From the NCBI GenBank assembly GCA_025765595.1, contig JAIVFH010000094.1, positions 1 to 64,000 on the forward strand: a stretch of 64,000 nucleotides of DNA, given 5' to 3'. The notes below the pieces were generated by a model. It was not told the origin of the DNA. It ran no database searches and was given only the letters and a program-made list of their open reading frames with translations. Both the position numbers and the translations under genes were made by a program. The stretch is from Obelidium mucronatum (Eukaryota > Chytridiomycota > Chytridiomycetes > Chytridiales > Chytriomycetaceae). Positions 33,967 to 46,200 of the stretch are shown here, one piece after another; position 1 is the stretch's first letter, and every line of letters begins with the position of its first letter.

Positions 33967-35604
33967 CTATTGCTTTTCATTAAATTGCCTCACGGCGTCA
34001 CGAGCCGCATCGCGAAGAACTTCCACAAGGGCTGGATGAATGTATATAGTGTCCATCAAATCATCTAGAGTAGCCTTCATATGCATATACGCAATTGCCA
34101 TATGAATGACTACCGAAGCCTGCTCTCCAATCATGTGGGCACCAACAAGCCGCTTGTCAACCCGAGAGAATATGAGTTTAATGAACCCAGAAGTGGCCAT
34201 TAAAGCTGCACCCATTGCTACATCTGCCACGTCGCATCGACCAACTATAATTCCTTCTGGAGTATACTTTTGCTGTGCCTGTTGCTCAGTCAAACCAACG
34301 CCTCCAATCTGAGGACTCGAAAACACTGCATGGGGAATCGGGGGATACAAGATCCCACCATTTTCATCTGTCCATTTCTGAACTGAGCCTTTGGCTTGAG
34401 GTGGAGCAAACAGAGTTTTGAACAACCACTCCCCTTCAAAATTGGCAGCGTGCTTAAACAAATACCGGCCAATCACATCCCCAAAAGCATAAATCCTAGG
34501 ACATGCTGTCTCAAAACGATGATCCACGTCAATAAATCCTTGCTTCGTTGTTTTGACACCCGTCAATTCCAACCCCAGCGACTCGACATCTGCCTGCACC
34601 CCTGCTGCGACAAATAAAGCCCGCGACTTCAAAACCTGTACATCCTTCGTTTCTTTACATTCAATTGTGACATGAAACCACCCCCCACCTTCTTCCTCAT
34701 ACCTGACCGAAACCACAACATACCCAATCCGTACATCAAATTCTCTCGAGAACTCTTTTTCAAACTCTTTCCGAATCTCTTCATCCTCACCGCGGAGCAT
34801 CTTTTCACGAACAAGAAAAGTCACCTTGGTGTTACCCACACGAGCCGCATAGTATCCCAATTCACACGCAATGTATCCGCCACCAATCACAATCATGGAT
34901 TCATATGCAATTGGATTTCTCAAAATCTCGCGGTATGTCATGTAAGGGGTTCCCGCCAACCCTGGGATCTCGGCAGTTGGGACACTCGCATGGCACCCAG
35001 TTGCAACAAAAATACGGTCGCCGCTGATTTCAACAACCGACAAACTATTGCTCGTGTCTGAAGCTACACAGCTTTTCAACTGAATCCGGATTTTTTTGGG
35101 CCCAATAAACGAGGCGGTTCCATCAAAACGCGTGATATTCGGGAGGCGATCGTACATTGGTCCAATTGATTCGGAATCCTTGTCGATTTCAGAACAGACT
35201 CGAGAGACTAGAGTTTTTTGGTTGATGCTGATGGGGTTTTTGATGGATGGGTCAAAGGAGAGATGGATCCCGAGTTTGGGGGCTTCCGTTTTGATTGTTG
35301 TGATGACGTCTGCGGGATGGATTAACATCTTGCTTGGGATGCATCCTCTGAAAAAAAAAAAAAAAAGAAGAAAAAAAGCACGCGTACAAAAGCTTTAGAT
35401 GAGTGACCACTGACTTTGAGAGTAACATCAAGAACGAAAAAAAAAAAACTGAAGACCCCCAAAAAACCTGTTGAGACAAGTCCCGCCATACGCGTCTTTT
35501 TCAATCACCGCGACTTTGTACCCAAGGTTTGCAACTGGTCGAATGAGTTTTGTGCCGGACCCGCTGCCAATGACAATCACGTCAAAGTGCTGTGTTCCCG
35601 TCAT
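33967..35604 (-). CDS. class I pyridine nucleotide-disulfide oxidoreductase (mycothione reductase/lipoamide dehydrogenase-like)
   Basis: Exons 35604-35468 and 35347-33967, 505 residues, with a 120-nt intron whose removal restores the redox motif. Present are the FAD Rossmann site VIVIGSGSGT, the redox-active disulfide CLNRGC followed by IPSK, a second Rossmann GGGYIACELGYYAA for NAD(P)H, the second FAD block YAFGDVI, and the dimer-interface His in IHPALVEVLRDAA. The CxxxxC form with NRG resembles mycothione reductase, MerA-like or unassigned fungal enzymes rather than glutathione reductase (CVNVGC). No mitochondrial presequence or PTS1 is evident. It faces the glycosyltransferase gene with only 43 bp between the two start codons. 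Confidence 0.88.
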
Positions 35605-35647
35605 GTAATAAGTAGTTTTTGTTATTTTTATTTTGAAAAAAAAGAGA
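35605..35647. promoter_or_regulatory. 43-bp divergent intergenic (bidirectional promoter region)
   Basis: Only 43 bases separate the divergent ATG codons of the disulfide oxidoreductase (35604) and the GT31-like gene (35648). The segment is almost entirely A/T. Both 5' UTRs and core promoters must therefore share this stretch or overlap the opposite coding region. Confidence 0.6.
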
Positions 35648-36978
35648 ATGTACCGGAAACGAACGCGACTTTCTGTTATTCTTCTTCTTCTTTCCATTCT
35701 CTGCTTCATTCTTATCATGTACGGAAATTTTGGGCAACGTGATCGACAACAGAAGACCGAGGACCTTTTCGTGGAGACTGATGTTGATGCAGACGAGATT
35801 GTGGAAGCACCACCAAACAGTCTTGTCCACACGACGCGATCATCCAACGGAAAACTTGATTTAACCCTGAACACTATACAAGAAGGATGTCCCGTGGCTA
35901 TCCCTGCATTGATTGCGGTGTTCTCGATTGTCACAGACCCAACGCAGAATAAACACCGTCATGAATTGAGGAAGCGATACCGCGAATTGAACAATCGAAA
36001 CATGATGGATAGAAACACAGCAACTTTGAGGAATCGAGTGGATATCGTGTTCTTTTTTGGGACCCCGAATGATACTGAATGGAGAGCTGTTTTGGAGCAG
36101 GAGCGGAAAGAGTTTCCAGAAGATGTGGTTATCGTGCCGAGGGTGGAAGACAGGGACTCCGGTAAAACCAGCTATAAGAATACGTCTCACAATTGTTAAA
36201 CCAGTTGATGCCATACATAGGCAAAATCATGGATTGGTTTCAATACACCAGAAACATGAGCTACACAAAACATCCAACGATCCCCCAAAAATATTGCCAG
36301 AAATACATGTACATAGGAAAATCCGATATCGACTCTGTGATCCATTTACCGCGTCTAGTAACCTTGATTGAGAACCTCCCCACAAGAATACCAAACTTTG
36401 TCGGAAGACGCAGTTACACCCACATGACAGGGATGCTCTATCTTTTATCTACATCTCTTGTCGAATGGATCTGTTTTTCATCAATGGCTCAAGGCCATGT
36501 GCACGGAGTCGAGGATACAGTTGTCGGCAAGTGGATTCAACACTCTGATTTGAATGTGAATTGGGCGGATCAAGGAGACACGTTCCATGATTTACCGGAT
36601 TCTCCGAATTGGTGTCCTGGGCTGATTACTAATCGGACTGTGGTTGTGCATTGGTGTAAAGACGCGCTCCATTTTGAAATGTGTGTGGAGGGGCTTTTGG
36701 ATGGTAAGAGTTTGGTGGATGATGTTGGACATGCGTTTACGGAAACGGAGGGGGTTATTAATCGTGCAAGATATCTGGGTTTACGGTTGACTCAAGATCA
36801 GGTTGCTGAGATTGTCGTGGATATTCGTTCTTTGGCAAGTTTGAGGATACCGCGAAGGTTAAGTCTGCAAGAAGTTGATGACATGCTCAAGAAGAAATAC
36901 ACTCCCAACAAGAGACCGGGAAGGAAACGAGATATATTAACTTCAAAACGGAAATTAAACAAGATGAAGAAAGTTTAA
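35648..36978 (+). CDS. type II membrane glycosyltransferase, GT31 (galactosyltransferase)-like
   Basis: Single exon, 443 residues once one base is restored. The N-terminus is MYRKRTRLSVILLLLSILC, a short cytoplasmic tail plus signal anchor typical of Golgi enzymes. Then come the beta-3-glycosyltransferase features: RHELRKRYRE, VDIVFFFGTPND, EDRDSGKTSYK, the DxD-like metal site YIGKSDIDSVIHLPRL, an ED motif within HGVEDTVVGKW, and VVHWCKD. At about 36175 the frame steps -1, as if one A is missing from TATAAGAATAC; adding it joins SGKTSYK to EYVSQLLNQL. The acceptor sugar is unknown. It is divergent from the oxidoreductase and convergent with MTD1 (31 nt between stops). Confidence 0.78.
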
Positions 36979-37009
36979 AAACAAAAACAAATGAGACGGG
37001 ACCCCATAA

Positions 37010-38214
37010 TCAGACAATTTTGTTTTCTTGGTATTCTTCAAGACGAAGCAAGTTTCTCAAAAGCATGGCCACAGTGACTTTACCAACCGACGGAACAAAG
37101 ATGGAAGCTTTCTGCTTAATATCATCTTTGAAGTTCTTTGACGTTGAGAAGTTGACTGCAATCACTCCATCCTTGAGCAGCGCCGTATCCACCTTGTACT
37201 TGTCAGAGGGAACTCCAGTGATAACCACATCCGATGCACGCAACGCCTCCTCCAGAGTCACTTTAGTCTCAAAGACTTCATGCTTCTTCAATTTGAGTCC
37301 ATCTCCTCGGTGGAACTCAACCAATCCATCCACATCAGCACTGTAGACTTTGGCGCCATCGTTTGCCAATAGCGCAGCCAGAGGACGACCCACAACTTCA
37401 CTTCGGTTGATGATTGTAACGGTTTGGCCGTATAGGCGGTTTCCTTCAGTCAGAATCCGATTGTATACTCCAATGTGTTCCAAAATCTTGATGACGGCGA
37501 GTGGTGTGCATGGAACAATGCATTTGAACTTTGATTCCTCATCGACAAAACGAATGTTGCGGTACATGTTGTAGCGGTATGTGTGGCAGAGACCTTCAAC
37601 GTCTTTTTTGATGCTGACGCTGTTTTGAAGGTATGCATCCTGTAATAATTTAAGAAAACCAGCTAAAAAGAAGAAAAAATTCGGGTTTGGCCAGTATACC
37701 TGAGTTCCTCCAAAGATTGGGTAGTAAATCATGATTCCGTTCACACTGGGATCGTTGTTGGCTTCAAACAGCTTGTCATCCAAATCTTGCTTTTGCACCT
37801 CGCGAAGTTCAAATCGAAATCCAGCATCTTCGCAAGTTTTTCCAGTCCATTCGGCGTACTTTTTCGCTGGAAGAAAGTAGGGGGGTTGGTTGGTGAGCTT
37901 CTGTACACTTCACAATGGACACTGAGGTTTCTTCTTTACCGGCAGGATCATCATTCGCCAGGAAGCCAACCAGTAGCGGAGACTTTTTCTTTTCGCTGAT
38001 TGCTTTCTTAAGATCGTTGCTACAGAGAATGACGTCGTGTTAGGATGGATTTTTCGTTGAGCAAAGGGCTGCAGGATTTTCCTTACATGTACGAAGAACA
38101 GACTTCGCTCGCAAGAACTGTACGGCAGGGACCGGCTGGGGCAGATTTAGTGGCGGCCGGAACGGGAAGGGCTGGGGCTGCTGTTGAGTCTGTTTTCCGT
38201 TTGAGTTCAGACAT
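37010..38214 (-). CDS. MTD1: NAD-dependent 5,10-methylenetetrahydrofolate dehydrogenase
   Basis: Exons 38214-38087, 38019-37940, 37866-37700 and 37639-37010, 334 residues. It matches yeast Mtd1 along its length: RTVLASEV, LLVGFLANDDPA, SVNGIMIYYPIFGG, DVEGLCHTYRYN, PCTPLAVIKILE, the NAD-binding block INRSEVVGRPLAALLANDGA, DVVITGVPSDKYK and VPSVGKVTVAMLLRNLLRL. The enzyme oxidises methylene-THF to methenyl-THF in cytosolic one-carbon metabolism. The N-terminal about 30 residues are an extra Ala/Pro-rich stretch. All splice phases close without frame problems. Confidence 0.95.
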
Positions 38215-39346
38215 GTTTATTGAAATGGAAAAAAAAGAAAAAAGAAAGCAGAAAATAATGAGTATTTATCTGTATTTATTCCATCCAAAACTCATAGTGC
38301 AAGTTTCTGTTTTTATATTCAAAACAAATAGAGCTGGAGGGTCTGCCTTTGGTTAGCCCAACAGAAATAACTACATGGGTCTATGTTAGACTCAAGAGCA
38401 TCACTATTCATCTCGTATTGGTAACGTCGCAACTAAACAGTCTTGGACATTGGTTTACAATTCATTCCTGGTAGCAGATGAATCTGCAAACGGTTTCTGG
38501 TGGTTATCAAGCGGCATGGCGGTTTCGGCTATTGAAGCCATTTTTATCGATCAAGTTTCCAGACTGCATCCAGACTGCAACCGTTTGAGAAAGACGAATG
38601 ACCCGCGAAGACATATGAACTTACAACTGATAAGTCATATGGGAATTACTCACAGCCAAGTCAGCGAGTCAGCGGTAAGGAACTATCAAAGTGCGGTTCC
38701 TCCCGATCCCTTTGAAGTGCGATGCTCGTGCCGAATGAGTCCAATCAGAAAGCATATAAGTAAGATTCAGAAGAAACCAGTCACATGCTTGAAAGCCACC
38801 CTTTGAATGGGAAAACTGCAATCGAATCCAGAACAGAACAATCGGTGCTAAGGAAAGAGACCACAGCCTCACAATCTATATTTTCATTGCGTTGAAACCA
38901 TTCAATTGAAAGCTCCTCGCCAGCTCCCAAAATTGTGTCTCTGGATCTTGTACAAGCCACATATTTGATCTACACGAACTTGAAGTGGGGCTTCAAAATC
39001 ATGAGCAATCTGTAACAGGCGACTCTAACACTGTACATATTTCACTAATATGGGCTCACAATCTCATTTCCAACTTCTTCCCATTGAAAGTGGCAACTGG
39101 AATGGAATTTTTGGTCAGATGACTGTGAAAGCCCACTTTTGGGTGGCGGGAATGAAGAAGAAGTCAGCTACTCAGCGGAAGCACTGACCTCTGATTAATG
39201 ATTCAATCTAAAAAACACATACCTTTTCATCCCGATACTGAAATATGGTACTCATTCGGACGCCCGATGGGTTGCAATTCTGTCCCCGTGCCTCATCACT
39301 CTGCAGCCACGTGAAGTAGTCTCATGACCAAAGTGGCAAAAAGATG
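38215..39346. other. long intergenic region between MTD1 and the first EXO-like gene
   Basis: About 1.1 kb without a convincing gene. A 118-codon frame at 38450-38806 lacks recognisable motifs and coding-like composition. A cluster with a CACGTG-type E-box (about 39309) and a TATA box lies at its right end. It probably holds the promoters of both flanking divergent genes; part may be decayed sequence. Confidence 0.5.
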
Positions 39347-39353
39347 TATAAAA
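39347..39353 (+). promoter_or_regulatory. TATA box of the first EXO-like gene
   Basis: The sequence GTATAAAACC sits 51 nt upstream of ATG 39404, with an E-box-like CACGTG about 40 nt further up. Its inverted paralogue has a TATAAA in a comparable position, which supports the assignment. Confidence 0.65.
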
Positions 39354-39403
39354 CCAGTGGTCTCTTCCCACTTTTCCAAGACCACCACCAATCCAAATCA
39401 GCA

Positions 39404-40693
39404 ATGCTTCTTTCTGCTCTCCTCACTGCCACTGCCTTTGCTACTGTTAGCATCGCTGCCCCAGCTTACGAGCCACTCCCAAGCACTGTTCGTTTGCAGA
39501 AGATGACCAATTCGATCAAGAACCAGGCCAACTTGGCTCCGGTTTCTGCTCACCTTACCAACTACGGTGGTCCAGTCATTCCAAACGGTTAGCACTGATA
39601 TTTCCTTTGATCTTTCTCACATGTCAAATCAATACTAAATTTAAATACTTTGGAAAATACAGTTGAGGTCCACCCAATCTACTACGGAAACGCCAACTAC
39701 CAATCCAACCTCGACGCGTTCTACGCTGGAGTCACCAACTCTGCCTGGATGGACGTCATGAACCAGTACGGAGTCTACCGTGGAACTGCCGTCAAGGGAT
39801 TCGGCGTTCCTGCCACCAAGTCCTCTTTGGATGACGTCGCTGATATTCAAAAGATGTTGATTGACCTTGTCAAGGGTGGAACCATCCGCCCAACCGCCAA
39901 CACCTACTACCCAATCCACTTTGCGCCAGGCATCTCTATTTCTCAGGGTGGTTCTGCGTCTTGCAAGGTGTTCTGTGCCTACCACGGAACCATTGATGTT
40001 TCTTCGCTCAATGTCGGTGCCAAGTACTTGTACTACGGTGTCATGCCAGACCAAGGAGGTGCTTGTGCAGGAGGATGTGGTTCTAATGCACAAACTGTCA
40101 ACAACTTGTTCTCTGTTTCCTCGCACGAATTGTGTGAGGCTGCTACTGACGCTGCTGTTGGACTTGCCACTGTGATTGGAGCGCCACTTGCCTGGTACGA
40201 CCAGACTAACGGAGAGAACGGTGATATCTGTAACGCGCAACAGTTGAGTTTTCCTTTCACTTTCTTGCGTTTTATGAATGCCTTTTGCAATGATGCTGAC
40301 TTGTCTGCTTCTTTATAAAGAGGTACCACCGTTGGAGGAGATGGAGTCACCTACGTGGTTCAAAAGCACTGGTCTAACGCTGACAACGCGTGTCTTGCAA
40401 ACAAGGCTGGTGTCCCACAAACAACTACCACCACCACCACCACTACTAAGGTCGCTACTACTACTAAGGCCGCTACGACTACCACTACTACGACTACTAC
40501 TAAAGCCGCCACTTCCACCAAGGGAACTACCACCACTACCACTACTACTACCACCAAGAAGGCGACTACCACTGGAAGCACTGGTGGCCCAGTTGTTGGA
40601 GGACCATGCACACAAGGAGTTTCTCAATGCTCTGCTGGTACCATGTACTACTGCCAAGGCAGCAAGTGGATTGTCTGGTACACTGGTTGTTAA
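39404..40693 (+). CDS. secreted EXORDIUM/PHI-1-like protein with Thr-rich linker and CBM19-like end, copy 1
   Basis: Exons 39404-39587, 39663-40242 and 40321-40693, 378 residues. The signal peptide is MLLSALLTATAFATVSIAA. The core (HPIYYGNANY, PTANTYYPIHFAPG, CKVFCAYHGTI, YYGVMPDQGG, SSHELCEAATD, WYDQTNGENGDICNAQ, QKHWSNADNACL) resembles the phosphate-induced/EXORDIUM family and related bacterial proteins with an HE-x2-EA motif. A poly-Thr/Lys linker of about 60 residues, probably O-glycosylated, leads to a six-Cys-like tail ending YYCQGSKWIVWYTGC, similar in layout to chitin-binding CBM19. Expected in the cell wall or medium. Biochemical activity is not established. Confidence 0.82.
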
Positions 40694-40854
40694 AAGAATT
40701 TCTGCTTGAACGTGTTTTAGAGTCTATGATTTACCTCTCGCGTACAATAAACTGTTATGTATTTAATAATAGCAAAAACTGCCTTGGCGCAACAAAAGAG
40801 ATCTAGCAATTCTATTACTTTTCTAATTCCTCGTTGGATCAATTAAGTATTGAT

Positions 40855-42877
40855 TCAACAGGCTCCAACAGATTCCCAAACCTTGGTCACACACTTGTAT
40901 AAAACCCCATTCAAGCACCCAGTTTGTCCAGCACTGATGCAAACTAAACCTTCAGGATTTCTTGAAATCTCTGCAGATGAAGTTCCGCGTCGGGCAACTG
41001 GCTTCACCGTAGATGTTGTTGCCAACGCGGCTTTAGCACATGGATTTGGTACACAGTACTTGGCAACCTCCGCAACACATGTGGCATCCCAAGAATACTT
41101 TCCACAATAAGAGTCTTTGGAGATTACAGCGGTTGCACAGGTGTCACAAGAAGTCTGTAAGGCAACACCGGCAGAACAGACAGAGTGAGCACACGTCGAA
41201 CCTGTACTTGTAGTTGCCGAACTTGTTTTTGTAGAAGTAGTAGAAGTCTTTGTGGTTGTTGATTGCGCAGCTGCAGTCGTTTGTTGATTTGACTACAGTC
41301 GTCGTTGATTTTGTGGTTGTTGACTTTGCACAAACCGTCAACTGACAAATGGATTTGACTTCTGACACGCATACAGAATCCCAAGAAGTTGTACCACAGT
41401 ATGGATCTTTCGCAATAATTTGCGATACACATGAGTCACAGCCGGATTTCAGTGCTACGCCTGTGGAGCATTTGTCGTGGGTGCAGGGAGCGGGGCTTGT
41501 TGAAACGGTGGTGCTTTTGGTCGTGGACACTGTTGTGCTTGTGGTTGATTTGGAACCAGTGCTTGTTGTTGATGCTGTAGCGGCAGACGTTGTAGAAGAC
41601 GTAGTCAGGGGCGATTTAGTGGAGGTGGTAGTGGTGGTAGTGGTGGTAGTAGTTGTTGTTGAGGTTGTGGTGGACGTTTGTGAGCTGGTTGTCGATTTGG
41701 TGGAGGTGGTAGTGGTGGTGGTAGTAGTTGTTGTGGTGGTCGCTGGAGACGAGCTGGTCGACGATTTGGTGGAGGTGGTAGTGGTTGTAGTAGTTGTAGT
41801 GGTCGTTGTAGGAACAGTTGAAGTGTTACTGGCAGTGGAAGTGGTAGTAGTTGGCTTTAAGGTAGAAGAAGATGTAGCGCTCACTGCGGAACTAGTTGTT
41901 GCGGAAATAGTTGTTGGCTTGATCGTTGTTGAAGTCGAAGTTGTCTTGGTTGTGGATGGAACATTGGCCAAACATGCATTATCAGCGTTGGACCAGTGCT
42001 TTTGAACGACATAAGAAAGACCATCTCCTCCAATAGTGGTACCCCTAAATCAGCCAAATAATGGAGTGAGTCTTTGGAAAGTTTTTGGAAAGAAAGAGAC
42101 GTACTGTTGCGCGTTGCAGATGTCTCCGTTTTCTCCATTGACGGAATCATACCATCCAAGGGGGTATCCATACACTGTTGCGACGCCAACCGCAGGATCA
42201 GTCAGCGCCTCGCAGAGCTCGTGGGAAGAAACAGAGAACAAGTTGTTGACTGCAGTTGGGTTAGATCCACAACCAGTAGCACATCCCCCGCTTTGATCTG
42301 GCATGACTCCGTAATACAGAAACTTTGTTCCAACGTTGAGCGAAGAAATGTCGATTGTTCCGTGGTATGCACAGAACACTTTACAGGAACCAGAACCCCC
42401 CATAGTGATGTAGATCCCGGGGGCAAAATGAATGGGGAAATACGTGTTTGCGGTCGGAACAATCGTTTTGGCTTTGACGAGGTTAATGAGGAAGGGTTGG
42501 ATATCAAGGTCGTCGTCAAGAGTCGTCTTGTTGCTAGCGGCCACGCTGATTGACGTTCCAAATGAGCCACGACCAACACCATATTGAGCCATAATATCCA
42601 TCCAAGAGGACTGAGGCACTGCCGCGTAGAATTTGTTGAGTTCCGTTTGGTAATTCGCAGCACCATAATAGATTGGGTTGATCTTGACGTTTGCGATGAC
42701 GGGGCCAGTGTAATTAGTTAAGTGCGCAGTGGCTGCGTCAGAAATGAGAGCAGCTTTTGCAGCTTGCTGAAAGCTTGAAGAATCGCTCATCATTTGCAAG
42801 CGAGCATTGTTACCAAGAGCGCCGGTAACAGGTGCAGCAATGCTCAACCCAGCGAAAACCACAGCAACAACGAGCAT
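40855..42877 (-). CDS. secreted EXORDIUM/PHI-1-like protein with Cys-rich modules and CBM19-like end, copy 2
   Basis: Inverted paralogue of the preceding gene, with exons 42877-42105 and 42044-40855, about 653 residues. A signal peptide (MLVVAVVFAGLSIAAP) is followed by the same core with SSHELCEALTDPAVG and NGENGDICNAQQ, and an intron at the same place. The tail differs. A Thr-rich linker of about 130 residues contains three poly-Thr blocks ending STKS. Two Cys-rich modules of about 45 residues follow (C.h..C..G..L...C..C...I...D.YC....WD..CV.EV...C), separated by more Thr-rich sequence. Last comes a CBM19-like CISAGQTGCLNGVLYKCV. A +1 frame step near 41285 within the Thr-rich segment joins the first and second modules. 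Confidence 0.8.
41620..41830 (-). repeat. minisatellite encoding poly-Thr linker blocks
   Basis: Three similar blocks of roughly 70-80 bases, each a run of ACC/ACT/ACA codons closed by a TSTKS-like stretch, lie in the linker of the second EXO-like gene. The paralogue has a shorter linker of the same kind, so this tract changes length quickly. Confidence 0.8.
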
Positions 42878-42913
42878 TTTTTGGTTGTTTCTTCTTGCAA
42901 GGTTATGCCCTCA

Positions 42914-42919
42914 TTTATA
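42914..42919 (-). promoter_or_regulatory. TATA box of the second EXO-like gene
   Basis: On the minus strand the sequence CACTATAAATGAG lies about 37-42 nt upstream of ATG 42877. Spacing resembles that of the TATA box in front of the paralogue. No other TATAAA occurs in this intergenic region. Confidence 0.6.
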
Positions 42920-43260
42920 GTGTTGGAAACAAGGCGGTGGAAATTGCACCCACTCAATCTGCCACATTTCTCAAATTGGAAACCATACATTTGGTATATT
43001 TATAACTTTCGCTCATGCTAAATTCATTCTGTTTGACAAGAAGCTCTTCGTGAATCTTCGTTGGGTTTAATGGACCGTAGGTTCTCTCCATAATTCTTCC
43101 ATGACTGTACCATTTTTCTCGCCATACAGAGTATCGCCCTATTTTATTCCACTCTACAAATATTATGGCATCGTTTTTAAGCTTTGTTAAGAGTTGGCGG
43201 TATTCTTGACTTGTGGATTTTAAAACACCCCTTTTTTTTTCTTTTTGTTTTTTGGGAATG
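42920..43260. other. intergenic region between the second EXO-like gene and MTR4
   Basis: About 340 bases between divergent genes. A minus-strand frame (about 42954-43205) could encode ERTYGPLNPTKIHEELLVK-like sequence but lacks its own clear start and merges into the antisense of MTR4, so no gene is called. A T-rich tract directly precedes the MTR4 start. Confidence 0.4.
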
Positions 43261-46200
43261 TTTGGCAACACCAAGGACACGAAGGCGCTGTTTGACGGGT
43301 TCGGCTCGGACGACAGCGACGTGGAAGTGGCGGCGCCCGTCCTCGCGAAGAGCGGCGCCGCGAAGCGAAAGGCGGCGCAGCCTGGCGCCGGCGTTGAAGC
43401 GAAGAAGCCGCGCGCGCAGGCGGCGGCGCACGTGCTGACGCAGCGGGTGTCTGAGAGCACCGAGCAAGCCGTCGAGAAGCAGTTTACGGTAAACGCCAAA
43501 AGCATCGGCGACGCCGCGAATCCGGCGCTGCCCGGCGAGGAGGGCAAGGAGCCGGACACCACAAAACTGGCAATCAGGCACTCGGTAACTATTCGGCTGG
43601 CAATGATGTCTGCAGCGACTGACGCCCTGACAGGTTCGCCATCAAGTGGCCATCCCGCCCGACTATGACTACATTCCTCTCAGCGAACATGTTGCTCCCG
43701 ACGTACCGGCGCGCACTTATCCATTCACCCTTGATCCTTTTCAAGCAACCGCTATTCAAGCGATTCAGCGAAATGAGAGTGTGTTAGTTTCTGCGCATAC
43801 TTCAGCTGGTAAAACCGTGGTGGCCGAATACGCTATCGCCCAGAGTTTGCGGGAGAAGCAAAGAGTCATCTACACGAGTCCAATTAAGGTTACTCTCATG
43901 TTTTTATTTCAACTAATGGGTTATCTGACCATTTTCCAAAGGCCCTGTCGAATCAAAAGTACCGTGAATTGTTGCAGGAATTCGGGGACGTTGGCTTAAT
44001 GACAGGAGATGTAACAATCAGTCCGAATGCATCATGTCTCGTTATGACTACGGAAATTTTGCGTAGTATGCTATACCGCGGAAGTGAAATGATGCGTGAG
44101 GTTGGTTGGGTCATTTTCGACGAAGTTCACTACATGCGAGAAAAGAGTATGTCTACAGTTTCTTCAGCAGTTTTTTTTTATTTTCTCACGTATATGTACT
44201 ATTTTTTAGCTCGTGGTGTAGTTTGGGAGGAGACCCTTATTCTCTTGCCCGACAAGGTTCACCACGTGTTCCTATCTGCCACTATTCCGAATGCGATGCA
44301 GTTTGCTCAATGGATCTGTAATGTTCATAAGCAACCGTGTCACGTTGTGTACACGGATTACCGTCCTACCCCACTACAGCACTACTTGTTTCCGGCGAAC
44401 GGAGAAGGAATTCATTTAGTTGTCGACGAAAAAAGCGTTTTCCGGGAGGATAACTTTCAGAGGGCTATTGGTAGTTTAGGAGAGAGTGATCCAACTGCTG
44501 TCAAGAAGAAGGGTCCGAAAGGAGGAAAGAAAGATTTGAGCAAAGGTACCAAAATTTGGATTTAGTTGTAGCTAACAATTTCATCCTAGGACCTTCCGAC
44601 TTGTTCAAAATCATTCGCATGATCATGCTCAAGAACTACCACCCTGTGATTGTTTTCGCCTTTTCAAAACGAGAATGTGAATCCAACGCCCTACAACTAT
44701 CCAAAATGGATTTCAACCTCGAAGCGGAACGCGACATGGTACAATCTGTGTTTACAAACGCTATCCAATCCCTGGGAGAAGATGACCGCAGCTTACCACA
44801 AATCGAACACATTCTGCCTTTATTGAAGCGAGGAATCGGTGTTCACCACTCTGGACTTTTGCCCATCTTGAAGGAAGTGATTGAGATTCTGTTCCAAGAA
44901 GGATTAATCAAAGTTCTCTTTGCAACTGAAACTTTTTCCATTGGACTGAATATGCCTGCAAAGACAGTCGTGTTCACTGCCGTAAAAAAGTGGGATGGAA
45001 AGGATACGAGATATCTTTCTGGTGGTGAATATATCCAAATGTCAGGTCGTGCTGGTCGTCGTGGATTGGATGATCGAGGAATCGTTATTTTGATGATTGA
45101 CGAAAAGATTGAACCCACTGTGGCCAAGAGTATGCTGAAGGGTGAAAGTGACCGATTGGATTCTGCTTTTCATTTGACATACAATATGATTCTGAATCTG
45201 ATGCGAATTGAAGGAATCAGCTCTGAATTTATGTTGGAGCAATCGTTTTTCCAGTTTCAAAATATGACCAAGATGCCTCAGTTCCAGAATGGTGGAGTAG
45301 TTTTTTATATGGTTCGGGTTTTCCATGACTAATTTCTCCCAATTTTTGTTTTTTGCAGAACTTGATATCTATGAAACTCGTTTGGAAAATATGGAGCTCG
45401 ATCGTGAAGATGAAATTGAAGAATACTACGCCCTTCGTCAACAATTGGAATCACTCCGTCAGGACTTTAGAGATGTCGTGAACCATGAAACTTATTCTGT
45501 TCCGTTCCTGAATCCTGGTCGTTTGGCACGGATCAGGCTCCCAGCGCCAACAAATATTGTCAAAGACGACACTGCATCGTTTAACTCCGGAGACTTGGAT
45601 TTTGGATGGGGAATCATCGTAAACTTCCATAAATCTGTGAAACAGAGCAAGGATGTGACGGTTGTGCCCGAGATCAAGTATGTTGTTGATGTGCTGCTTC
45701 ACTGTGCACCTGGCACTGAAAAGAATGGAACTCCCCCGGCACCATGTCCTCAAGGAATGCTGGGCGATATGATTGTTGTTCCATGTGCATTGTCTGCTTT
45801 GGATGGATTAAGCGCTGTTCGGATCAACTTGGAGAGGGACTTGAAGAACGTTGGTGCCAGAAACACCATGCGAAGCAAAGTCAAGGAGGTTGAGAAGCGA
45901 TTGGCAAAAGATGGAGTTCCTCGGCTAGATCCGGTGGAGGATATGGGAATCAAGGACGACAAGTTCAAGAAGCTGATCAGGGTAAGAGATGCTTAGTTGG
46001 CGGATTCCAATGTCTTTTGAGTTAACTGCGTAAAACAGAAAATTGAGACTTTGGAGAACAAAATGAAGTCTCACTCTCTCCATAATGCTCCCGAGTTGCA
46101 AGAACTGTATGCGTCCTACGTCGTGAAAGTAGATTTGTCACGGAAAATCAAATCTGTCAAGAAGCAAATGAAAGACACAGAATCCATTCTACAGTTGGAT

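Noticed and set aside
38450..38806. 118-codon frame in the MTD1/EXO-like intergenic region
   Set aside because: No recognisable motif, no coding-like composition, and no supporting splice or promoter pattern.
41349..42005. Long plus-strand Val-rich frame
   Set aside because: It is the complement of the poly-Thr linker of the second EXO-like gene (GTG/GTA against ACC/ACT codons).
42954..43562. 202-codon minus-strand frame across the start of MTR4
   Set aside because: Most of it is the antisense of the GC-rich MTR4 first exon; the remaining part lacks its own start.
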